Origin: Pseudomonas sp. RC10
Lineage (GTDB): Bacteria; Pseudomonadota; Gammaproteobacteria; Pseudomonadales; Pseudomonadaceae
DNA length: 64,000 bases
Direction of reading: 5' to 3'
Assembly (NCBI RefSeq): GCF_038397775.1
Contig: NZ_CP151650.1
Span: forward strand, 3,782,001 to 3,846,000
In this document: piece by piece, positions 25,529 through 33,628 of the stretch
Layout of the letters: every line of letters begins with the position of its first letter
Position numbering within the stretch: position 1 is the first letter of the stretch
Made by a program: the position numbers and the translations under genes
Notes under the pieces: generated by a model
What the model was told of the DNA's origin: nothing
What the model saw: the letters and a program-made list of their open reading frames with translations, nothing else
Databases searched by the model: none

Positions 25529-26665
25529 TCACGCCTTGCCGAAGGTGACGTCCAGCGACATCGCGTCAGTGTGGCGCATCGGGTTGTTGCCTTGGCCGAG
25601 CGTGTCGTCGTTCGGGTGCATGTAGGTCATGCCCGTGCCCAGGGTCTGGGTCAGGAAATCCCCGCCCTTGCGCATGGCGTCGGTTGAACCGTCATAGAAA
25701 CCCGCCACGGTTTTGTTGCCCGCCGAGTCAGCCGAGACGATGTCGCTCGATGCCTTGTCCGCCACGCTCTGGCTGTCGCCCACTTCGAAACCCTTGCCAT
25801 CGGTGGCATGGATCGCGGCGTTGCGGCCGTCGATGTCGCTGGTGTTGATGAACCCGTTGTAGAACTCCAGACGGCTGGCGTCCGGCTTGTACTGGCCATC
25901 GGCATCGGCCTGTTTGAGCAATCCGGTGGTGTCGTTCTCAAACTTCATCGTGCCTTTCTGGCCGGGCTGCAGGGTCAGCTCGGCCGTCAGCTGATCGTGC
26001 TGGTCGAACTGCCCGATCTTGATCGGGTGATCCTGAGTATTGGTGATGTTGAACGCGCGCGGACCACTGCCCGCGACCGGATTGTCTCCCGTGGCAGCCG
26101 TGCTGCTGGCGCTGTTCGTGGAAGGCGTGGCCGTGGCCGGATCGGCTGTGGCGGTTTGCGGTTCGGCAGCCGCTGTTTGCGGTGTCACTGTTTGCGGTGT
26201 CACTGTTTGCGGTATCGAGGCCTGGGGTGTCGCCGTCTGGCCCGCAGGCTGAGCCGGCTGATCGGTTTGCGGGGGCTGCGCGGCGGCGTTCGTCACCGGC
26301 TTCTGCGATTGGCCCGGCGAACTGCCATTGCCTGCGCCATCCGAGGGGGTCTGCGGCGCATTCTGGTTGTTTTGCATCATCTGCGCGATGAGCTGGAGTA
26401 TCTGTTGCACCAGGTCCCGCACCTGATTGCTCAGGCTGTCATTGCCGTCTGCCGGTGCCTGAGCCGCCGCGACCCGACTGTCACTCAACGCCGCAGGCTG
26501 CCCGCCGAAATTGACCTGCCCGCCTGCCCCGGCTGCCCCGCCGAAACTGACCATCCCGCTTTGGCCGGATGAACCTCCACTGCCCTTGAACGCGTCCTTG
26601 TGTGCGAAGTCGCGGGTGTCCAGGCCAAAGCCCTGCTGGGCGGGACCGAGTATTTTCATCGACAT
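25529..26665 (-). CDS. harpin-like candidate type III secreted protein, HrpL-controlled
   Basis: 378 residues with no cysteine, no tryptophan and no Sec signal. Residues 27-57 are Gly/Ser-rich; 75-100 form an amphipathic Gln/Leu-rich helix (LVQQILQLIAQMMQNN) like those of harpins HrpW and HopAK1; 105-200 are a Pro/Gln/Thr/Ala linker with QTVTP repeats; 204-378 are a compact, beta-rich looking domain that I cannot assign. The first 12 residues lack acidic residues, as in type III substrates. ATG 26665 has GGAGG at 6 nt. A consensus hrp box lies 31 nt upstream. Harpins are secreted helpers for effector delivery; the C-terminal domain replaces the pectate lyase of HrpW. Confidence 0.75.
   Translation of the reverse strand: MSMKILGPAQQGFGLDTRDFAHKDAFKGSGGSSGQSGMVSFGGAAGAGGQVNFGGQPAALSDSRVAAAQAPADGNDSLSNQVRDLVQQILQLIAQMMQNNQNAPQTPSDGAGNGSSPGQSQKPVTNAAAQPPQTDQPAQPAGQTATPQASIPQTVTPQTVTPQTAAAEPQTATADPATATPSTNSASSTAATGDNPVAGSGPRAFNITNTQDHPIKIGQFDQHDQLTAELTLQPGQKGTMKFENDTTGLLKQADADGQYKPDASRLEFYNGFINTSDIDGRNAAIHATDGKGFEVGDSQSVADKASSDIVSADSAGNKTVAGFYDGSTDAMRKGGDFLTQTLGTGMTYMHPNDDTLGQGNNPMRHTDAMSLDVTFGKA
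26173..26216. repeat. 15-bp in-frame tandem repeat
   Basis: Three copies of TGTTTGCGGTGTCAC or near copies encode QTVTP units in the linker of the harpin-like protein. Repeat slippage would change linker length without frameshift. Confidence 0.7.
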
Positions 26666-26696
26666 CTGACACCTCCGGGACGGTCTGAATACCGCG

Positions 26697-26725
26697 TGAG
26701 TGGCGTCAGCGTCCTGATCGGTTCC
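26697..26725 (-). promoter_or_regulatory. hrp box, HrpL (ECF sigma) promoter
   Basis: On the minus strand GGAACC (26720-26725) is followed after exactly 16 nt by CCACTCA (26697-26703), matching the HrpL consensus GGAACC-N15/16-CCACNNA. It lies in the 76-bp gap between the lysR stop and the harpin-like ATG, in the right direction and 31 nt from the start codon. Confidence 0.85.
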
Positions 26726-26741
26726 CGCTGAGGACTGCCCG

Positions 26742-27653
26742 TTATCCCCCGTTCGTCCAATACCCCGGCCGGTTGTACACCTCCTTCAGAAACGCGATAA
26801 AAAACCGCACCTTCGCGGGCAAGTAGTGCTGATGGGGATAGACCCCCTGAATGTCATAACTGGGCAATGCAAAGTCATCCAGCACCGTGACCAGCGCCCC
26901 GCTTCCCACGGCGTTCTGAATCTCCCAGGTTGAGCGCCAGCACAGGCCCAGCCCGCGTTTGGCCCAGTCGTACAACAGCTCACCGTCGTTGCAGTAGAGA
27001 TTGCCCGTGACCTTGATCGCCACTGGTTTGCCGTCCCGCTGAAAGGTCCAGCCCCTGTGTTGTCCGCCCTGCAAGTTGAACGTCAGGCAATTGTGATCGG
27101 CCAGGTCTTCCAGCGTCTGCGGCAGACCGTGTTCCGCAAAATACCCCGGTGAGCCGCACACCACGCGTTTGTTGGCGTACAGCTTGATCGCCACATAGTT
27201 GGGGTCGAGCACCTCGCCGATGCGGATGCTCATGTCATAGCCCTCGCGCACCAGATCGACCACGTTGTCAGTGAGGTTGAACGACAGCTGCAAATCCGGA
27301 AAACGCGCTTGAAACTCCGGTGCGTGCGGGGCGACATGTTGACGCCCGAACCCTGCCGGGGCCGAGACAACCAGGTGCCCGCGCACGCTGTTTTCGTTCT
27401 CGCTGATGCTCGCGTCCAGTTCTTCGAACGACTGCAACACGGTCTTGGCGTTTTCCAGGTACGACTCGCCCGCATCGGTCAAGGTCAGGCCGCGAGTGGA
27501 GCGGTGAATCAGCTTCACCCCCAATCGTTCTTCCAGTGCGCTCAGGCGTCGTCCCATGATCACCGGCGTCACACCTTCCACCAGCGCCGCCGCCGCAAAA
27601 CTGCCGTGAGTGGCGACCAGCACGTAACTGCGTACCTCTGTGTAACGGTCCAT
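26742..27653 (-). CDS. LysR family transcriptional regulator
   Basis: 303 residues from ATG 27653, with CAGGAG at 6 nt. N-terminal winged helix-turn-helix (SFAAAALVEGVTPVIMGRRL) and a LysR substrate-binding domain from about 90. It is divergent from gcl, 108 bp away, the usual placement for a regulator of that operon; the ligand would then be glyoxylate, allantoin-related or a pathway intermediate, which is inference. Near-identical 14-bp direct repeats in the gap are candidate binding sites. Confidence 0.88.
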   Translation of the reverse strand: MDRYTEVRSYVLVATHGSFAAAALVEGVTPVIMGRRLSALEERLGVKLIHRSTRGLTLTDAGESYLENAKTVLQSFEELDASISENENSVRGHLVVSAPAGFGRQHVAPHAPEFQARFPDLQLSFNLTDNVVDLVREGYDMSIRIGEVLDPNYVAIKLYANKRVVCGSPGYFAEHGLPQTLEDLADHNCLTFNLQGGQHRGWTFQRDGKPVAIKVTGNLYCNDGELLYDWAKRGLGLCWRSTWEIQNAVGSGALVTVLDDFALPSYDIQGVYPHQHYLPAKVRFFIAFLKEVYNRPGYWTNGG

Positions 27654-27699
27654 TCGATACTCCTGATACCGACAGAACTGCCAAAAGCAGCCATTCACA

Positions 27700-27749
27700 A
27701 ACTCTCGAATTCAAATCAGGCTGAGCACGTACAAAAACTATCGAGTTCA
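27700..27749. promoter_or_regulatory. direct-repeat operator candidate between lysR and gcl
   Basis: AACTCTCGAATTCA (27700-27713) and AACTATCGAGTTCA (27736-27749) agree at 12 of 14 positions, 36 bp apart. The second touches the gcl ribosome binding site, so a protein bound there could block gcl expression. Confidence 0.45.
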
Positions 27750-27761
27750 GGAGACTAACAA

Positions 27762-29537
27762 ATGACCATCATGAGAGCCATCGAAGCCGCCGTTCTGGTG
27801 ATGCGTCGCGAAGGGGTCGATACCGCGTTCGGTATCCCCGGCGCTGCCATCAACCCGCTGTACGCAGCGTTCAAGAAACTCGGCGGCATCGATCACGTGC
27901 TGGCCCGCCACGTCGAAGGCGCCTCGCACATGGCCGAGGGGTACACCCGCGCCATCGCTGGGAACATCGGTGTGTGCATCGGCACTTCCGGCCCGGCCGG
28001 TACCGACATGATCACCGGCCTGTATTCAGCGTCCGCCGACTCGATCCCGATCCTCTGCATCACCGGCCAGGCGCCCCGCGCACGCATGCACAAGGAAGAT
28101 TTCCAGGCCGTCGACATCGCCAGCATTGCCGCGCCGGTCGCCAAATGGGCCACCACCGTCATGGAACCGGGCCAAGTGCCGTACGTGTTCCAGAAAGCGT
28201 TCCAGCTGATGCGCAGCGGCCGCCCGGGTCCGGTGTTGATCGACCTGCCGTTCGACGTGCAAATGGCCGAGATCGAATTCGACATCGACGCCTACGAGCC
28301 GCTGCCGGTGATCAAGCCACAGGCCAGCCGCAACCAGATCGAAAAAGCCCTGACGATGCTCAACGCGTCCGAGCGCCCGCTGATCGTCGCCGGTGGCGGC
28401 ATCATCAACGCCGATGCCTCGGATGCGCTGGTGGAATTCGCCGAACTGACGGGCATCCCGGTCATCCCGACCCTGATGGGCTGGGGCACGATTCCGGACG
28501 ATCACCCGCAAATGGCCGGCATGGTTGGCCTGCAGACCTCTCACCGCTACGGCAACGCGACGATGCTGGAAGCGGACATGGTGCTGGGCATTGGCAACCG
28601 CTGGGCCAACCGCCACACCGGCACCGTGTCGGTGTACAGCGAAGGCCGCAAATTCATTCACGTCGACATCGAACCGACCCAGATCGGCCGCGTACTGACG
28701 CCGGACTTGGGCATCGTGTCCGACGCAGGCGCAGCCTTGGCGATGTTCCTGGAAGTCGCTCGCGAATGGCACACCGCTGGCAAGCTGAAAAACCGCAGCC
28801 AGTGGCTGGCCAGCTGCCAGGAACGCAAGCGCACGATGCAGCGCAAGACCCATTACGACAACGTGCCGGTCAAGCCGCAGCGCGTGTACGAAGAGATGAA
28901 CCAATACTTCGGCAAGGACACTTGCTACATCAGCACCATCGGTCTGTCGCAGATCGCGGGCGCGCAGTTCCTGCACGTGTACAAGCCGCGTCACTGGATC
29001 AATTGCGGTCAGGCAGGCCCGCTGGGTTGGACCATTCCGGCAGCGCTGGGCGTGGCCAAGGCCGACCCGAGCCGCCAGGTTGTCGCACTGTCGGGCGACT
29101 ATGACTTCCAGTTCATGATTGAAGAGCTGGCCGTGGGCGCGCAGTTCAAGCTGCCGTACATCCACGTCGTGGTGAACAACTCGTACCTGGGTCTGATCCG
29201 TCAGGCGCAGCGCAACTTCGACATCGATTATTGCGTGCAGCTGGCGTTCGACAACATCAACGCCCCCGAGCTGGAAGGCTATGGCGTGGACCACGTTGCA
29301 GTGGCTGAAGGACTGGGCTGCAAGGCTATTCGTGTCAGCGATCCGGCACACATCCAGGCCGCGTTCGCCGAGGCATCAAGCTTGATGCAGCAATACAGCG
29401 TGCCGGTGGTGGTCGAGATCATCCTCGAGCGCGTGACCAACATCGCCATGGGCACCGAGATCAACGCGATCAATGAATTCGAGTCGCTCGCCGACAGCCG
29501 AGCCGACGCCCCGACCGCGATCAGTCTGCTGGACTAA
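27762..29537 (+). CDS. gcl: glyoxylate carboligase (tartronate-semialdehyde synthase)
   Basis: 591 residues, the usual length. ThDP-dependent enzyme family: PYR domain with [15 protein letters not shown] and [14 protein letters not shown], central domain, and PP domain with the ThDP/Mg motif [14 protein letters not shown]. The valine in place of the catalytic glutamate that marks Gcl falls near the PYR segment [19 protein letters not shown], which matches this enzyme closely. It joins two glyoxylates to tartronate semialdehyde plus CO2. AGGAG lies 8 nt before ATG 27762. hyi follows after 51 bp. Confidence 0.95.
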   Translation: MTIMRAIEAAVLVMRREGVDTAFGIPGAAINPLYAAFKKLGGIDHVLARHVEGASHMAEGYTRAIAGNIGVCIGTSGPAGTDMITGLYSASADSIPILCITGQAPRARMHKEDFQAVDIASIAAPVAKWATTVMEPGQVPYVFQKAFQLMRSGRPGPVLIDLPFDVQMAEIEFDIDAYEPLPVIKPQASRNQIEKALTMLNASERPLIVAGGGIINADASDALVEFAELTGIPVIPTLMGWGTIPDDHPQMAGMVGLQTSHRYGNATMLEADMVLGIGNRWANRHTGTVSVYSEGRKFIHVDIEPTQIGRVLTPDLGIVSDAGAALAMFLEVAREWHTAGKLKNRSQWLASCQERKRTMQRKTHYDNVPVKPQRVYEEMNQYFGKDTCYISTIGLSQIAGAQFLHVYKPRHWINCGQAGPLGWTIPAALGVAKADPSRQVVALSGDYDFQFMIEELAVGAQFKLPYIHVVVNNSYLGLIRQAQRNFDIDYCVQLAFDNINAPELEGYGVDHVAVAEGLGCKAIRVSDPAHIQAAFAEASSLMQQYSVPVVVEIILERVTNIAMGTEINAINEFESLADSRADAPTAISLLD

Positions 29538-29588
29538 ATAACGGCACTGATCGACGCCACCGAATAAAGAGAAAGAAAGGAGCGAACC

Positions 29589-30371
29589 ATGCCACGTCTC
29601 TGCGCCAACCTGTCCATGCTGTTCACCGAGCTGGACTTTCTACAACGCTTCGAAGCCGCGGCCAACGCCGGGTTCAGCGGGGTCGAGTACCTGTTTCCGT
29701 ACGATTTCAGCTCGGCGCAAATCAAGGCCGAACTGGACGCCAACGGCCTGACCCAGGTGCTCTTCAACCTGCCAGCGGGCGACTGGGCCAAAGGCGAGCG
29801 GGGGATTGCCTGCCACCCGGACCGCGTCGAAGAATTCTACGCCGGGGTCGACCTGGCCATTGCCTACGCCAAGGTACTGGGTAATACACAAGTCAATTGC
29901 CTGGCCGGGATCAAGCCACAGGGTTTCGATGACGCGCTGATTGAAAAGACCTTCGTTGACAACCTCAAGTACGCGGCCGACAGGCTGCAAGCCCAAGGCA
30001 TCGATCTGGTCATGGAAATGATCAACACCCTTGACATCCCGGGCTTCTACCTCAGTACCACGGCCCAGGCGCTGGCGATCCGCGAGAAAGTCGGCAGCCG
30101 CAACCTGTCGCTGCAATACGACATCTATCACATGCAGATCATGGAGGGCGACCTAGCCCGCACCCTCGAAAAAAACCTGCCGGTGATTCGCCACGTGCAA
30201 CTGGCCGACAACCCTGGGCGGCATGAGCCAGGAACTGGCGAGATCAACTACGGGTTCCTGTTCGGGCACCTGGACAAGCTGGGGTATCGCGGGTGGATCG
30301 GCTGTGAGTACAAGCCGTTGACCACCACCGAAGCCGGGCTCGGCTGGTTGAAGACTCATAACCTGATCTGA
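29589..30371 (+). CDS. hyi: hydroxypyruvate isomerase
   Basis: 260 residues of the xylose-isomerase-like TIM barrel family: MPRLCANLSMLFTE at the N-terminus, metal-binding region VMEMINTLDIPGFYL, QYDIYHMQIMEGDL and HVQLADNPGRHEPGTGEINY. It interconverts hydroxypyruvate and tartronate semialdehyde. Standard position between gcl and glxR. Confidence 0.95.
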   Translation: MPRLCANLSMLFTELDFLQRFEAAANAGFSGVEYLFPYDFSSAQIKAELDANGLTQVLFNLPAGDWAKGERGIACHPDRVEEFYAGVDLAIAYAKVLGNTQVNCLAGIKPQGFDDALIEKTFVDNLKYAADRLQAQGIDLVMEMINTLDIPGFYLSTTAQALAIREKVGSRNLSLQYDIYHMQIMEGDLARTLEKNLPVIRHVQLADNPGRHEPGTGEINYGFLFGHLDKLGYRGWIGCEYKPLTTTEAGLGWLKTHNLI

Positions 30372-30400
30372 CACAAACACTAACGCCTACCGGGATCGCC

Positions 30401-30537
30401 CTGTAGGAGCGTGGCTTGTCCCGCGATCTGGTGCGAAGCAGCAGTAAAACCTGATACCTCGGCGTGCCTGACACACCGTGCGTATCTGTTTTACGACCGG
30501 TGCCCGGTCGATCGCGGGACAAGCCACGCTCCTACAG
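30401..30537. repeat. inverted REP pair inside the gcl-hyi-glxR operon
   Basis: CTGTAGGAGCGTGGCTTGTC...GATC at 30401-30428 is repeated in perfect inverted form at 30510-30537 (28 bp each arm). This is a TAGGAGC-type REP doublet, different from the GTGGGAG family elsewhere in the window. It fills the hyi-glxR gap and could form a strong mRNA stem that protects gcl-hyi transcript or lowers glxR expression. Confidence 0.85.
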
Positions 30538-30568
30538 GCGGCACATTTACAAAAAAGAGGAACATTTC

Positions 30569-31471
30569 ATGGCGAACATCGGCTTTATCGGCACCGGCAT
30601 CATGGGCCTGCCCATGGCGGAAAACCTGCAGAAAGCAGGTCATCAACTCATCCTGTCGAAACACTTCGTCGCCCCGCCCGCCTCCTTGATCGACGGCGGC
30701 GCGACGGTGTTGAACAACCCGCGAGAAGTGGCCCAGGAAGCGGAATTCATCATCGTCATGCTGCCCGACACCCCTCAGGTCAACGACGTACTGTTCGGCG
30801 AGAACGGCCTGAGCGAAGGCACGGGTGCGGGCAAAGTGGTGATCGACATGAGCTCGATTTCGCCGTCCGCCACCAAAACCTTCGCCGAGAAGATCAACGC
30901 CACGGGCGCGCACTACCTCGACGCCCCGGTGTCGGGCGGTGAAGTCGGCGCCAAGGCCGCGACGCTGAGCATCATGGTCGGCGGCAATCAAGGCACCTTC
31001 GAGCGCGCTCTGCCCTTGTTCCAGACCATGGGCAAGAACATCACCCTCGTCGGCGGCAATGGCGACGGCCAGACCGCCAAGGTCGCCAACCAGATCATCG
31101 TCGCCCTGAACATTCAGGCGGTGGCGGAAGCGCTGCTGTTCGCCTCGAAAAATGGCGCTGATCCGGCAAAAGTCCGCGAAGCGCTGATGGGCGGTTTCGC
31201 CTCGTCGAAGATTCTTGAAGTTCACGGCGAACGCATGATCAAAGGCACCTTCAACCCCGGCTTCCGCATCGCCCTGCACCAGAAAGACCTGAACCTTGCG
31301 TTGGAAGGCGCTCGCGAACTGGGGCTGAACCTGCCAAACACCGCCAACGCTCAACAGGTATTCAGCACCTGCGCGGCACTGGGAGGCAGCGGTTGGGACC
31401 ACTCCGGCCTGATCAAAGGCCTGGAGCACATGTCGAACTTCTCGATTCGTGGGGATCACACGCCGGATTGA
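30569..31471 (+). CDS. glxR: tartronate semialdehyde reductase
   Basis: 300 residues from ATG 30569 (AGAGG at 8 nt); the longer frame starts inside the REP. Beta-hydroxyacid dehydrogenase family: NAD(P)-binding IGFIGTGIMGLPMAENL, substrate motif DAPVSGGEVGAKAATL and catalytic lysine in GGNGDGQTAKVANQI. It reduces tartronate semialdehyde to glycerate, completing the glycerate pathway with gcl and hyi. Confidence 0.94.
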   Translation: MANIGFIGTGIMGLPMAENLQKAGHQLILSKHFVAPPASLIDGGATVLNNPREVAQEAEFIIVMLPDTPQVNDVLFGENGLSEGTGAGKVVIDMSSISPSATKTFAEKINATGAHYLDAPVSGGEVGAKAATLSIMVGGNQGTFERALPLFQTMGKNITLVGGNGDGQTAKVANQIIVALNIQAVAEALLFASKNGADPAKVREALMGGFASSKILEVHGERMIKGTFNPGFRIALHQKDLNLALEGARELGLNLPNTANAQQVFSTCAALGGSGWDHSGLIKGLEHMSNFSIRGDHTPD

Positions 31472-31496
31472 TCTTTCACACAGCGTTCTACGCCAT

Positions 31497-31540
31497 GAAA
31501 AAAGCCAGGCAACCGTTACGGGTTCGCCTGGCTTTTTATT
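31497..31540. terminator. bidirectional rho-independent terminator
   Basis: AAAAAAGCCAGGC, 15-nt loop, GCCTGGCTTTTTATT: a GC-rich stem with A-run on one side and T-run on the other. It ends glxR transcription and, on the other strand, the convergent porin gene. Confidence 0.92.
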
Positions 31541-31558
31541 ACCAGCAGGTTTAACGCA

Positions 31559-32887
31559 TCAGAACACGTTGATCGGGTAATCCGCGATCAGACGCAATTC
31601 ATTCACGTCGCCTTCCGCCTGGTCGGCATTGGCGCGATGGATCGCTTCACGCAAACGCAGCGACAGGTTCTTCGCCGGCCCGGCCTGCACCACATATTTG
31701 GCCTCGACGTTGATCTCGTGGTGCTTGCCATCTTCACCGTAACCATAATTCACGTAGGTGCTGTTCGACGGCATATGCGAGCCGTCGATATCATCACCGG
31801 TGATGTAACGCGCCATGAAACTAAGCCCCGGCACGCCGTAGCTCGCCATGTTCAAGTCATAACGGGCCTGCCACGATTTCTCGCCGGGGCCGTTGAAGTC
31901 CGAGTATTGAACGGAGTTGGCGAGGAAGATCGAATCCGCCGTGTCACCAGGGCCGTTAATACCAAAGGCCACATAGTCGAAAGGGGTATCGCCATGCACT
32001 TTCTGGTACGCCAGCGTAATCGTGTGTGCGGTCAGGAAAGAATAAGCAGCGGCCAGCGACCACGTGGTGTTGCTGATATCACCGGCCTTGGCCGAACCGG
32101 CATCATTGGTGCGGTAGATATTGAAATCGAAGTTGACGGACTGGGTATCAGTAATGCCTTGGGTGTAGTTGAGGTTACCGTAGTACTGATCCCAGACGTC
32201 CTTCAGGTTGGAGCCATACAGGCTGGCCGTCAGGTTGTCGTTGAAGGTGTACTTGCCACCGGCATAGTCAATGCTCGACGCCGTAACACCGGCATAAGAC
32301 GCATAAATATCGTGATCGTGGTTGGTGGTGACCGGGCCATTGCCGCCCGTGAAGTGACCACCATCCAGTTCCAGACCGGCGATGTCACTGCTCAACAGGT
32401 TGAAGCCCGTGGCTGTCTGCGTGAACAGGCGCGAACCGCCTGCGGCAAACACCGGCGCGGTCGGCATCAGATCGCCGTAGCGCAATTCGGTCTTGGAAAT
32501 CCGCATTTTGATGGCCCCGCCCGCAGTGCCGTACTCGTCTTCCGGATCGCCGTGGCGATCCACCGGCAGGTTGCCAGTCCCCGCGGTGCCTGCGCCGCCG
32601 TCCAGCTTGATGCCCCACTCACCGTAGGCATCGACGCCAAAGCCCACCGTGCCCTGGGTGAACCCCGAGCTGAAGTTGCCGATGACACCCTGGGTCCAAT
32701 CCTTGCGGTCGCCACCGCCGTTCTTGCCGTCGCGATTGAAGTAATAGTTCTTGAGATGAACGGTCAGGCTGCTGTCTTCGACAAAACCCTTGGCATCGGA
32801 CTGATCACTGACGACGCCAGCGGCCGCCATCTGGCTCACGCCCAGCGAAACCGCGAGCGTCACGAGGTTCCATTTCACAAATGTCAT
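31559..32887 (-). CDS. OprD-family outer membrane porin
   Basis: 442 residues from ATG 32887 (GGGGA upstream). Sec signal peptide (LVTLAVSLGVSQMAAA) then the OprD pattern: GFVEDSSLTVHLKNYYFNRD near the N-terminus, KDWTQGVIGNFSSGFTQGTV, alternating beta strands and a terminal LRLIADYPINVF ending in phenylalanine for outer-membrane assembly. OprD porins carry basic amino acids or aromatic and organic acids; the substrate class cannot be set from sequence. It may take up a carboxylate feeding the neighbouring glycerate pathway, which is a guess from position. Confidence 0.9.
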   Translation of the reverse strand: MTFVKWNLVTLAVSLGVSQMAAAGVVSDQSDAKGFVEDSSLTVHLKNYYFNRDGKNGGGDRKDWTQGVIGNFSSGFTQGTVGFGVDAYGEWGIKLDGGAGTAGTGNLPVDRHGDPEDEYGTAGGAIKMRISKTELRYGDLMPTAPVFAAGGSRLFTQTATGFNLLSSDIAGLELDGGHFTGGNGPVTTNHDHDIYASYAGVTASSIDYAGGKYTFNDNLTASLYGSNLKDVWDQYYGNLNYTQGITDTQSVNFDFNIYRTNDAGSAKAGDISNTTWSLAAAYSFLTAHTITLAYQKVHGDTPFDYVAFGINGPGDTADSIFLANSVQYSDFNGPGEKSWQARYDLNMASYGVPGLSFMARYITGDDIDGSHMPSNSTYVNYGYGEDGKHHEINVEAKYVVQAGPAKNLSLRLREAIHRANADQAEGDVNELRLIADYPINVF

Positions 32888-33318
32888 TATTATCCCCTGT
32901 CTCAATTAAGGCCCAACGTTCCGCAGACCCTGACATGCAGGGTATCGTCCTGAGTTCAGGAGAAAGATGAAACGGTGGAATGTGCGCTATGGCAGATGGG
33001 CAAAAATACATCGGCACCGTAATTGATGTTCACGGTTGATCTACAGGCTAGAGGCCCATTTCCTTATTGTTGCAATGAGGTATATCAACCCCATTTCTTG
33101 CCGAGTGTGCTCCTCGGGCGAAAAACTTTTAGCATTTTTCCGCCAGACGGTTCATGAATGGGTCGTGATAGTCACTATCGATCTTAGTAATAGTTGCAGC
33201 GCCGCCACCGGTGTTACCTTTGTCGGCGATGAAGCACACGAATCAATGACTTGGTGAATCCGCAGCATCAAGTAATCGAATCTTGCTCCACTTCATCATT
33301 CCTTTGGTAAGACTTTTT

Positions 33319-33350
33319 AGCCACCCCACGTCAGTGCGGTGGCTTTTTTT
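33319..33350 (+). terminator. rho-independent terminator without an upstream gene
   Basis: AGCCACC and GGTGGCT form a 7-bp stem around 12 nt and are followed by seven T residues. No convincing ORF precedes it on the plus strand, which points to an unannotated RNA. Confidence 0.8.
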
Positions 33351-33437
33351 ATTAAATAATCTTCATGCAGTTTTCACTATCTGGTTAATTCACGATAGTT
33401 CGTAACTCTCCGCGCACTTGATGCCATCACTCACAGT

Positions 33438-33487
33438 GTTTAATCACCCGCAGGGTTTAATCACCCGCAGGGTTTAATCACCCGCAG
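33438..33487. repeat. triple 17-bp direct repeat
   Basis: GTTTAATCACCCGCAG occurs at 33438, 33455 and 33472 with perfect 17-bp spacing. It lies 142 bp before the chemoreceptor start. It could be a regulator site array or simple slippage product. Confidence 0.85.
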
Positions 33488-33628
33488 GCTTCATTTCCCG
33501 ACCCGATTCGCCACCGGCAGCGTATATCGCCCCGATAGATAAAAGCGCCTGCAAACGTCTCAGCGATGACGTATAACGAGCATCGGTAGTAGCCATCTAA
33601 TATCAGACAACAGTTGGAACCGGCGGAC

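Larger units (their letters stand above)
32888..33628. other. 741-bp non-coding stretch with terminator and repeats
   Basis: Between the divergent porin and chemoreceptor genes. It holds a plus-strand terminator (33319-33350), so something is transcribed rightward from roughly 33.1-33.3 kb, possibly a small RNA. It also holds a triple 17-bp repeat (33438-33487). A 73-codon frame at 33036-33257 has no ribosome binding site or recognisable content. Confidence 0.6.

Noticed and set aside
28026..29351. 441-codon frame antisense to gcl
   Set aside because: Shadow of a strongly conserved enzyme gene; no recognisable motifs.
33036..33257. 73-codon ORF in the gap after the porin gene
   Set aside because: No ribosome binding site, no family resemblance; the region is better explained as regulatory or RNA.
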